A stretch of DNA of 64,000 bases. Origin: JARFQH01 sp963825595 (GTDB lineage Bacteria > Desulfobacterota > Desulfobacteria > Desulfobacterales > SG8-13). Under the pieces are notes generated by a model, which saw only the letters and a list, made by a program, of their open reading frames with translations, was not told where the DNA came from and did no database searches. How positions within the stretch are numbered: position 1 is the stretch's first letter; each line of letters begins with the position of its first letter. Below, piece after piece: positions 57,503 to 64,000 of this stretch. Location of the stretch: positions 1 through 64,000 of the forward strand of contig CAWGUE010000012.1 in the NCBI GenBank assembly GCA_963825595.1, read 5' to 3'. Position numbers and translations under genes: made by a program.

Positions 57503-59152
57503 CTATCCCTGACGATTTTGCTTGAAAGCCACCGCCGCTCGTATGAACTCGCGGAAAAGCGGGTGAGGCTTCATGGGTCTGGACTTAAATTCCGGATGGA
57601 ACTGGCAACCGAGATACCAGGGATGCCCCTTCAGCTCTATGATCTCGACCAGATCGCCCGATGGTGACATGCCGCTGAATACCATGCCACTTTCCATCAA
57701 CTTTTCTTTGAATGCGTTGTTGAATTCGTAGCGGTGCCGGTGCCTCTCGGATATATTCTCCCGGCCATAGGCTTTATTGGCTAACGTTTCCTTTTGAAGC
57801 CTGCAGGGATAAGCGCCAAGGCGCATGGTGGCGCCCTTGGCAGAATTCACGTCGCGTTTGTGGACCGCCCCTGTTTTCTCGTCGATCCACTCGGTCATCA
57901 GGTAAATGACCGGGTGAGGGGTGGCGATGTCGAATTCGGAGCTGTTGGCACCGCTGAGACCGGCAACGTTGCGGGCAAATTCTATGACCGCAATCTGCAT
58001 CCCAAGGCAAATTCCGAAGTAGGGGATCTTGTTAACCCGTGCAAAATTCGCCGCACAGATCTTTCCCTCGATGCCTCGCGTTCCAAAGCCTCCGGGTACC
58101 AGGACACCATCCGCTCGCGTCAAATATTGGCTGCAGGTACCGTCTTCCACCTGCTCGGAGTCGACGAAGATAAGATTGACCCGGCAGTTGTTGGCGATGC
58201 CGCCGTGATAGAGGGCTTCGTTGAGGCTTTTATAGGACTCGGTCAGATCGACATACTTGCCGACAATAGCGATGGAGACATCCTGATCCAGGCTGTTGAA
58301 TTTTTTAATAAAATCGACCCAGGCCTCCAGACGGGGCTCCCGGGTCCAGATGTTGAGCAGTTCGATAATTTTGGCATCGAGCCCTTCATGGTGGAAAACC
58401 AGCGGAACTTCATAAATACACTTCACGTCTTTAGCGGTGATCACCGCGTCTTTACTCACATTGCAGAACAGAGCGATTTTAGATTTGATGTCTTCGGAAA
58501 GATATCGGTCCGTCCGGCATAGAAGGATGTCAGGTTGAATGCCGATACCGCGAAGTTCCTTGACACTGTGCTGGGTCGGCTTCGTCTTCAATTCTCCGGC
58601 TGTTCCGATGTAAGGCACGAGAGTGAGGTGAATGTAGAGGACATTTTCTTTGCCGACATCGGTTCGGAACTGCCTGATCGCCTCCAGAAAGGGAAGACTT
58701 TCGATGTCACCGATGGTTCCCCCGATTTCAACAATGACAATATCCACGTTGCCGGCAACCAGTTTGATGCTGTTCTTGATTTCATCGGTAATATGCGGAA
58801 TGACCTGGACCGTACCTCCCAGGTAATCCCCCCGGCGCTCTTTATTGATGACCGAGTGGTAAATTTTACCGGTGGTAAAGTTGTTGTCCTTTCCGACGCT
58901 GGCACTCGTGAAGCGTTCATAATGGCCGAGATCCAAATCGGTTTCAGCCCCGTCGTCGGTGACGAAAACCTCTCCGTGCTGGAAAGGATTCATGGTGCCT
59001 GGATCGACATTTATATAAGGGTCCAGTTTTTGGATCGTTACACTCAGGCCACGACTCTCAAGCAATGCCCCAATGGCGGCCGAGGCCAATCCTTTTCCGA
59101 GCGATGACAGAACACCGCCTGTGACAAAGATAAATTTCGTTTTCTTGGCCAT
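57503..59152 (-). CDS. pyrG: CTP synthase
   Basis: Makes CTP from UTP, ATP and glutamine. Start set at MAKKTKFIFVTGGV (549 residues); an in-frame ATG 15 bp upstream is less likely. The synthetase half has GGVLSSLGKGLASAAIG and DPGTMNPFQHGEVFVTDDG. The C-terminal class I glutaminase has the Cys nucleophile in GICLGMQ and the His-x-Glu in GCQFHPEFKSRP. Complete. Confidence 0.98.
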   Translation of the reverse strand: MAKKTKFIFVTGGVLSSLGKGLASAAIGALLESRGLSVTIQKLDPYINVDPGTMNPFQHGEVFVTDDGAETDLDLGHYERFTSASVGKDNNFTTGKIYHSVINKERRGDYLGGTVQVIPHITDEIKNSIKLVAGNVDIVIVEIGGTIGDIESLPFLEAIRQFRTDVGKENVLYIHLTLVPYIGTAGELKTKPTQHSVKELRGIGIQPDILLCRTDRYLSEDIKSKIALFCNVSKDAVITAKDVKCIYEVPLVFHHEGLDAKIIELLNIWTREPRLEAWVDFIKKFNSLDQDVSIAIVGKYVDLTESYKSLNEALYHGGIANNCRVNLIFVDSEQVEDGTCSQYLTRADGVLVPGGFGTRGIEGKICAANFARVNKIPYFGICLGMQIAVIEFARNVAGLSGANSSEFDIATPHPVIYLMTEWIDEKTGAVHKRDVNSAKGATMRLGAYPCRLQKETLANKAYGRENISERHRHRYEFNNAFKEKLMESGMVFSGMSPSGDLVEIIELKGHPWYLGCQFHPEFKSRPMKPHPLFREFIRAAVAFKQNRQG

Positions 59153-59227
59153 ATTCACCATCTCCACAACTTTTCCGCATATGTCATGCGCGATGACTTA
59201 TGCGGTCTAAATATTGCCTGTGCCAGT

Positions 59228-60085
59228 CTATTCAAAAATTCTGCGAAAACGTTCGATGGTCTTCTGCACGTCACTTTTTACGCCAGGCTCGGGTTGTTCC
59301 GGTTGGAGTGGATCACCCTGGGGATAAATCGATTTGAGGTAGGCAATGTCGAATAATCGATGGGATAATTTTGGATTTACCTGCACCCTGGCGACCTGAA
59401 TCTTGCGCAAAAGACGATCCCCCTGATAGATCTCGACCTGAAACGGATACCAGGTGGTCCCCGTCTTGCGCCAACCGTGATACCTGACCTCGAATGACTC
59501 CCTCAAATTAACCGTCGAAGCGGGCCGCAACAGCCAGCGCACAGGCATAAAAGTGCTTTTGTCCAGCCACAGTTGCGGCACCGTTTCATCCGGGTATTGA
59601 GCCCCCAGCACATACACGAGTGTGCCCTGAAATCTACCGACACTGGAAACATCCGGAGCCATTCCGAGCTTAACCAGATGGTTTTTCAGCGCCTCCCGCT
59701 TGTTGAACAGAAATATATCCTTGTACCGATCGAGGTCGCTTTCTTTTTCGGATACGATGCGTTTATTGAGAATCGTCAACGAACGGCCGCCGGAAAAAAC
59801 ATGAATATGGTCGCCCGCGGCCGATGTGAATTCCGAGCGAAACGCGCCCGGCAGCAGGTAATTGACTGTTTCATTAATCCCGGCTGTCACTTCCGGATTG
59901 AATGCATCCTCAATGGTCGACTTTTGAACAACCTGAAGTTCTCGAGCGCTGCCGATTTCTTTGAGCATCAAATCCAGGAGGTGGTATCCGTGGAGGACAT
60001 AGGCCTTGGCGTCAGGAGGAATGGCAACGGACGGCACTGCGAGTAAAAGGGCGATAGATATGATGGTAAGAATCCGTCGCATCAC
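59228..60085 (-). CDS. Secreted LolA-like protein of unknown function
   Basis: 285 residues with an N-terminal signal peptide (MRRILTIISIALLLAVPSVAIP minus the last bases). The mature part has a half-barrel strand pattern (LTILNKRIVSEKESD, QLWLDKSTFMPVRWLL, YPFQVEIYQGDRLLRKIQV) like outer-membrane lipoprotein-sorting proteins (LolA/LolB fold). The 'VPQLWLDKSTFMPVRW' stretch is the LolA-typical substrate strand. A periplasmic lipid or lipoprotein carrier is plausible. It follows eno by 72 bp. Confidence 0.6.
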   Translation of the reverse strand: MMRRILTIISIALLLAVPSVAIPPDAKAYVLHGYHLLDLMLKEIGSARELQVVQKSTIEDAFNPEVTAGINETVNYLLPGAFRSEFTSAAGDHIHVFSGGRSLTILNKRIVSEKESDLDRYKDIFLFNKREALKNHLVKLGMAPDVSSVGRFQGTLVYVLGAQYPDETVPQLWLDKSTFMPVRWLLRPASTVNLRESFEVRYHGWRKTGTTWYPFQVEIYQGDRLLRKIQVARVQVNPKLSHRLFDIAYLKSIYPQGDPLQPEQPEPGVKSDVQKTIERFRRIFE

Positions 60086-60157
60086 ATCGTTCCGGTAGAC
60101 TGGCGTCTTCTGTTCGACCGGCTGTTCGGGTCGATTATAAAATTCAACGTTTGACGA

Positions 60158-61426
60158 TTAGAATATTTCATCCGAAAATTTTGCCCCGCCTCCCAGTTCC
60201 TGTTCAATCCTGAGCAGTTGGTTGTACTTGGCGATACGATCACTTCGGGACAAGGAACCGGTTTTGATTTGGCCGGCGTTGACACCGACCGCCAGGTCGG
60301 CAATAAACGTGTCTTCGGTTTCGCCCGACCGGTGGGAAATGACCGTCGTGTAGCCGGCGTGATCGGCCAAAGCGACGGCGTCGAGAGTTTCTGACAGGGT
60401 TCCAATCTGATTCAGTTTGATTAGGATGGAATTGGCCACCCCCTCTTCTATCCCCTTGCTCAAAATTTTAGGATTTGTCACAAATATGTCATCACCGACG
60501 ATCTGGATCGCGCCCTCCAAACGATCGGTCATCAAACGCCATCCCTTCCAGTCCTGCTCGGCCAATCCGTCCTCGATAGAAAGGATGGGATAGCGGAGGA
60601 TCAGCGCTTCATAATAATCGATCATTTCAGCGGCGTTAAGTTTCTTATTTTCCGAAGCCAGGACGTATTTACCGTTTTTGAAGAACTCGCTCGCCGCCGC
60701 GTCCAGGGCAATTCCGATATCTTTCCCGGGAGCATAACCCGCCGCCTCAATGGCTTTCATAATCAGTTTGATCGCCTCTTCGTTGGCTTTGAGATCCGGT
60801 GCAAACCCGCCTTCGTCACCGACGGCGGTATTGAGACCTTCTTTTTTCAGCAACGTCTTGAGGGCATGGAAGGTTTCGGCCCCCATCTGCACCGCCTCTG
60901 CGAAACTCTTGGCTCCACTGGGCAGAATCATGAATTCCTGAATATCGAGATTGTTACCCGCGTGGGCACCACCGTTGATTATGTTCATCATCGGTATCGG
61001 CAAGTAGCGGGCGTTTATTCCGCCGATATAGCGGTATAGCGGTAGGTCGAAGGCACTGGCTGCGGCTCTGGCGACAGCCATCGAAACTCCCAGAATGGCA
61101 TTGGCGCCGAGTTTCGACTTATTGTCCGTGCCGTCCAAGGCGATCATGTGGGAATCGAGGGATCTTTGGTCAGCGGCGTCCAAACCCAAAATGGTCGGTG
61201 CAATTTCTTTCATAACGTTGTCTACGGCCTTTCGGACACCCATGCCACCGTAGCGTTTGGAGCGTTTGTCCCTGAGTTCAAGGGCTTCGCGCTTACCGGT
61301 GGAAGCACCGGATGGCACGGCCGCCCGCCCCACGGCACCACTGGCCAGAAAAACATCTACCTCGACGGTTGGATTGCCACGCGAATCCAATATTTCTCTG
61401 GCGTTCACATCGATGATTTCCGTCAT
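60158..61426 (-). CDS. eno: Enolase
   Basis: Converts 2-phosphoglycerate to phosphoenolpyruvate. Start set at MTEIIDVNAREILDSRGNPT minus extension, with GGGGGAG a few bases upstream (422 residues); the frame extends further upstream without a start signal. Metal ligands lie in ALDAAASEF, SIEDGLAEQDW and VGDDIFVTNP; the enolase signature ILIKLNQIGTLSE and SHRSGETED follow. Complete. Confidence 0.98.
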   Translation of the reverse strand: MTEIIDVNAREILDSRGNPTVEVDVFLASGAVGRAAVPSGASTGKREALELRDKRSKRYGGMGVRKAVDNVMKEIAPTILGLDAADQRSLDSHMIALDGTDNKSKLGANAILGVSMAVARAAASAFDLPLYRYIGGINARYLPIPMMNIINGGAHAGNNLDIQEFMILPSGAKSFAEAVQMGAETFHALKTLLKKEGLNTAVGDEGGFAPDLKANEEAIKLIMKAIEAAGYAPGKDIGIALDAAASEFFKNGKYVLASENKKLNAAEMIDYYEALILRYPILSIEDGLAEQDWKGWRLMTDRLEGAIQIVGDDIFVTNPKILSKGIEEGVANSILIKLNQIGTLSETLDAVALADHAGYTTVISHRSGETEDTFIADLAVGVNAGQIKTGSLSRSDRIAKYNQLLRIEQELGGGAKFSDEIF

Positions 61427-61493
61427 GCCCTCCCCCTTTTCAATGACCGTCAAAATCGCTGCTAAGAGCCGAACCGCCCACCACCGTTCCTGC

Positions 61494-61521
61494 TTGACAA
61501 ATAAATTGGTGATGTTACTCT
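61494..61521 (+). promoter_or_regulatory. Promoter for the 61608 gene, overlapping the eno promoter
   Basis: TTGACA (61494-61499), 16-nt spacer, TACTCT (61516-61521). Its -10 shares bases with the -10 of the opposing eno promoter, so both cannot be occupied at once. Confidence 0.55.
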
Positions 61522-61540
61522 TACGCCATTTCAATGTCAA
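61512..61540 (-). promoter_or_regulatory. Promoter of eno
   Basis: Minus strand TTGACA (61540-61535), 17-nt spacer, TAACAT (61517-61512). The predicted start is ~80 nt before the eno start codon. It faces the plus-strand promoter at 61494-61521. Confidence 0.65.
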
Positions 61541-61607
61541 GCATTTGGATATACTGAATTCCAAATCGGCCGCTCACCCGCCATCGGCGACAGAGAAAAT
61601 TGTTTTT

Positions 61608-62036
61608 ATGTCAACCATGAAACCCGACGACCTTTACACCAGTGCGCACCTGCTTGTTGCCGGAATCCGCGTGTGCGAATACCGGGACACCGCACCGCCG
61701 TCCATCGACTCCGTCAGCCGATTGCTGTCCTTTTCATTGGAACAGGGGAACCATGTCTGCAAGAAACTCGTAGAGTATGGCGTTATCGATATGGTCGAAG
61801 GCGCCTTCGGCACCCGTCTCTTCATCAAGAACCATCTTAAAATCGAGGAGATTCCCCGGGAAGAAAAAGGGAGCCGGCTAAAAGAAGAAGTAATGAAATT
61901 TCAGAACAGTAAAAAAGAGTTTGCCCAGAAAATCGAATCGATCAAGGCCGCCCAAGCCGAAAAGAAAAAGAATCTTTTTGCCGATGTGGAAAAAAAGCTC
62001 AAAGAACAAATGGAAAAAAAGCACACTCCCAAGTAA
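61608..62036 (+). CDS. Hypothetical protein with winged-helix-like and coiled-coil parts
   Basis: 142 residues from the ATG at 61608 (another at 61617). Residues ~8-70 (SIDSVSRLLSFSLEQGNHVCKKL, then GVIDMVEGAFGTRLFI) look like a MarR-type winged helix: helix, recognition helix, wing. Residues ~75-140 are a highly charged coiled coil (EKKKNLFADVEKKLKEQMEKK). Function is unknown; a DNA-binding or scaffold role is a guess. It is divergent from eno and may influence the overlapping promoter pair. A hairpin terminator candidate follows at 62334. Confidence 0.72.
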   Translation: MSTMKPDDLYTSAHLLVAGIRVCEYRDTAPPSIDSVSRLLSFSLEQGNHVCKKLVEYGVIDMVEGAFGTRLFIKNHLKIEEIPREEKGSRLKEEVMKFQNSKKEFAQKIESIKAAQAEKKKNLFADVEKKLKEQMEKKHTPK

Positions 62037-62333
62037 TCTTATCCCATCGCGTCAACCCAAGGATCGGTCGCAACCCCAGCCTGCGTAATCCTCGCTACAC
62101 CGATTGCCGTAAATGCATTCCTATTGAGATCTTACGGCGCCGGTTTCAATTCAACCAAAGCCTCAATTTCTCTCCCATCCCGAATATTTTATGAATATTT
62201 CCGGAGCGCTTCGCTGTCGTTGAATCACAATAGCGCTCAAGCGTAGCGATTTCATACCGATAACACCAGTGAGGGACAAGAACAATGTCGCCTGAAAAAT
62301 TTTCGGCACCGTGTTTCGCTGAAAATATCCCTG
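62037..62333. other. Intergenic stretch, no gene seen
   Basis: Part of the 444-bp gap before 62481. I see no ribosome site plus frame, no tRNA or known small RNA, only short inverted segments (GAGCGCTT... AGCGCTC around 62196-62235). Confidence 0.4.
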
Positions 62334-62373
62334 CCGGAGCGATCGGAATTCGATGTCGCTCCGGGATTTTTCC
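62334..62373 (+). terminator. Rho-independent terminator candidate
   Basis: CCGGAGCGA (62334-62342) and TCGCTCCGG (62356-62364) form a perfect 9-bp stem followed by GATTTTTCCC. It lies 300 bp past the upstream gene and immediately before the next promoter, so it insulates the 62481 gene. Confidence 0.65.
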
Positions 62374-62374
62374 C

Positions 62375-62403
62375 TTGACTAAAAAGCGCGCAAATAGTAT
62401 CCT
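62375..62403 (+). promoter_or_regulatory. Promoter of the 62481 gene
   Basis: TTGACT (62375-62380), 17-nt spacer, TATCCT (62398-62403). Predicted start ~70 nt before the ATG. Confidence 0.65.
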
Positions 62404-62480
62404 AGTATCCTAAATTATTAAGAATTTTTGACATCTTTATTGACAGGATCACTGCGAAATTTCGAGATTAGGTTAAACTG

Positions 62481-62948
62481 ATGGGAACTTCAGGACAGCG
62501 TCAACTCCAAATGCACTATCGCAAAGTCACCCGCTCGGACAACGAGGAAGTCTTGCTCGACACCGATATGATTCGCCTGCTCATAGCGATTGACGAAACC
62601 AAGGCATTGGGACGAATTGCCCAGGAAATCGGTATGAGTCCGGACAAGCTGAGTGCGACCCTGACAAAGCTATTGGAAATAAAGCTTGTCGAACCCGTGC
62701 GCAAAAACGGCGCCGGTCTCGGCGATCAATTCATAACGGCGCTAAAGCATCATCTCTCCCGCGCTGTAGGCCCCATGGCTCAGATATTACTGGAAGACGC
62801 CATGAGCGACCTGAACCTGTCGGGCAAGAGCATCCGCCCGAACCAGGCCGCCGAATTGATCAGTGTGCTCGCGGTGGACATTCCCGACGAAGACATTCGC
62901 ATACAGTTCAAAAAGGTGATGCTGCCCCTGATCAAAGCACAAACCTGA
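62481..62948 (+). CDS. Hypothetical HTH protein with a DUF8082-like C-terminal domain
   Basis: 155 residues. Residues ~25-70 (LLIAIDETKALGRIAQEIGMSPDKLSATLTKLLEIKLVEPV in part) have helix-turn-helix character. Residues ~85-150 (VGPMAQILLEDAMSDL, then VLAVDIPDEDIRIQFKKVM) resemble a small helical domain found at the C-termini of signalling proteins and kinases in delta-type bacteria (the name DUF8082 is from memory). Likely a regulator or adaptor. The receptor gene follows 86 bp later and may be its partner. Confidence 0.7.
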   Translation: MGTSGQRQLQMHYRKVTRSDNEEVLLDTDMIRLLIAIDETKALGRIAQEIGMSPDKLSATLTKLLEIKLVEPVRKNGAGLGDQFITALKHHLSRAVGPMAQILLEDAMSDLNLSGKSIRPNQAAELISVLAVDIPDEDIRIQFKKVMLPLIKAQT

Positions 62949-63034
62949 GATCTGTGTGTTGATTGCTTCTGTGTTTGATAATTAGAACCGATCTCAAAAT
63001 AAGGAAGAAAGAATACAGCAAGGAGCTCACGGAA

Positions 63035-64000
63035 ATGATGCAGATTACCTGCGACAATTGCGGAAAAAAATACCGGGTAGACGAAAATAAAATTAAAGGG
63101 GAAAGGGCCCGCCTGAAGTGCAAGGCGTGCGAGAACATTATCGTTGTCTCCAAACCCGCTCCAGTGCCGGCATCAGAGCCACCGAACAGGACCGAATCAC
63201 CATCCGCTGCAGCCGTGGATTACCAACCGAAACGGGCCTCGGCTGACCACGCCGTCGCGATGGAAAAAGAGCCGTCGGCACAGCCGGATGCAGGAGAAAC
63301 GGATACGGCTGAAAGAGACGCCACGGTAGGGTCAATGGACGCAGAGGTGCCCCCCGGGCTGGCCAAGCAGAAGGTCCGTTTCGGCCTTTTTACAAAAATC
63401 ATCCTGGTTATGCTGCTCATCAGTCTGCTGCCTTTTGTCGTCTTTTGGGGCATTGCCTACAAAGAAACCGTCAACCGCATTCGCAACGAATCTGAGCAGT
63501 TTTTCACCTTGACGGCAGAGAGTCTCGGAACCCAGGTGGACGGATGGATCGACAACAATATACTGATCCTCAAATCCGCAACGGAATTGCCGGATATCAT
63601 ATCAATGGCCCGCCCCAACCAGGAGCGGGTTCTGAGGGACCTTCAAAAAAAATACCCGTACATGTACCTGGTATTTACCGTCGGACTCGACGGACGCAAT
63701 GTCGCTCGCAGCGACGATGTTCCATTGAAGGACTATTCGGACCGCCAATATTACAAAGACATCGTGCAAGGCAAAACGGTGAGTTGGCAGACACTTATCG
63801 GTAAAACATCCAAGAAACCGGCCCTTGTTATTTCCGTCCCTATCACTTCGGGTGATCGCCTCGTCGGGGTCCTGGCCGCCGCAATGAACATCGACGATCT
63901 GTCCAAGTATATTGCGAACTGGAAAAGAGGTAATTCGGGCTATGCCTTCCTGCTCGATGAAAAAGGCAAGGTGGTCGCCCACCAGGTTCAGTCTTATGTC
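63035..64000 (+). CDS. Zinc-ribbon, transmembrane, Cache-domain sensor (partial at window edge)
   Basis: The reading frame is open from the ATG (AAGGAG ~9 nt upstream) to the window end; 322 residues seen. Residues 1-~40 are an MJ0042-type zinc ribbon (ITCDNCGKKYRVDENKI, then LKCKACEN, two C-x2-C). A disordered linker (~45-110) leads to a membrane helix (FTKIILVMLLISLLPFVVFW, ~120-140) and a periplasmic dCache ligand-binding domain (YSDRQYYKDIVQGKTVSWQ). The C-terminal output (methyl-accepting, kinase or cyclase) lies outside. The first Met-Met pair gives two adjacent start options. Confidence 0.88.
   Translation, partial: MMQITCDNCGKKYRVDENKIKGERARLKCKACENIIVVSKPAPVPASEPPNRTESPSAAAVDYQPKRASADHAVAMEKEPSAQPDAGETDTAERDATVGSMDAEVPPGLAKQKVRFGLFTKIILVMLLISLLPFVVFWGIAYKETVNRIRNESEQFFTLTAESLGTQVDGWIDNNILILKSATELPDIISMARPNQERVLRDLQKKYPYMYLVFTVGLDGRNVARSDDVPLKDYSDRQYYKDIVQGKTVSWQTLIGKTSKKPALVISVPITSGDRLVGVLAAAMNIDDLSKYIANWKRGNSGYAFLLDEKGKVVAHQVQSYV

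Overview
The window reads as a chromosomal segment of a Gram-negative anaerobe, most likely a sulfate-reducing Desulfobacterota (Desulfobacteraceae/Desulfosarcinaceae-like). The reasons are: an LPS/outer-membrane set (lptD, kdsB); an F-type ATP synthase operon that starts with paired b'/b subunits and lacks a and c; RNase Y together with RNase J; a small 2[4Fe-4S] ferredoxin; a 16S-Ile-Ala-23S rRNA operon; and a cysteine synthase/CysRS-like fusion. The taxon is an inference from gene content; no database search was possible. I see no prophage, CRISPR array, integrase or transposase gene.

Layout. 1-2470 (minus): start of an rRNA operon (promoter, leader, 16S, tRNA-Ile, tRNA-Ala, first ~140 nt of 23S). 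2687-20460 (minus): about 18 kb of co-oriented housekeeping genes, read in the order mreB-mreC-mreD-mrdA-rodA-bactofilin-atpF'-atpF-atpH-atpA-atpG-atpD-atpC-(terminator)-glmU-like-zapB-zapA-6S RNA-rny-tyrS. It joins wall elongation, ATP synthesis, cell division and RNA decay. 20723-22810 (minus): a serine hydrolase and an LD-carboxypeptidase (peptidoglycan recycling). 22846: tRNA-Pro(GGG). 23292-26263 (minus): an HD-GYP response regulator and an HMG-CoA-lyase-family enzyme. 26506-29222: a GT4 glycosyltransferase with an overlapping methyltransferase (plus), and a second methyltransferase (minus). 29540-34220 (minus): ftsK, rnj, plsC.

34222-39710 is the accessory-looking part. Two ~195-bp direct copies of a doubly palindromic element flank an orphan protein, an outer-membrane beta-barrel and a LarA-N-like protein; they are followed by a ferredoxin and an unknown 339-residue protein. 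39714-44648 (minus): a cysteine synthase fused to a degenerate cysteinyl-tRNA synthetase, tmk, a YhaM-like HD nuclease, and surE carrying a one-base frameshift. 44750-57134 (plus): lptD, a NusG-like antiterminator, HU, holB, ricT/PSP1, metG, a 122-bp MITE-like palindrome, kdsB and a giant (1266-residue) GlmS-like protein, ended by a strong bidirectional terminator. 57503-61426 (minus): pyrG, a secreted LolA-like protein and eno. 61608-64000 (plus): an HTH/coiled-coil protein facing eno across overlapping face-to-face promoters, a second HTH protein, and the N-terminal part of a zinc-ribbon/Cache receptor cut by the window edge.

The most unusual observations are the CysK-CysRS-like fusion that has lost its zinc ligands and KMSKS loop, the GlmS-like giant with an internal candidate catalytic cysteine and a large insertion, and several families of palindromic intergenic repeats with no transposase in view.
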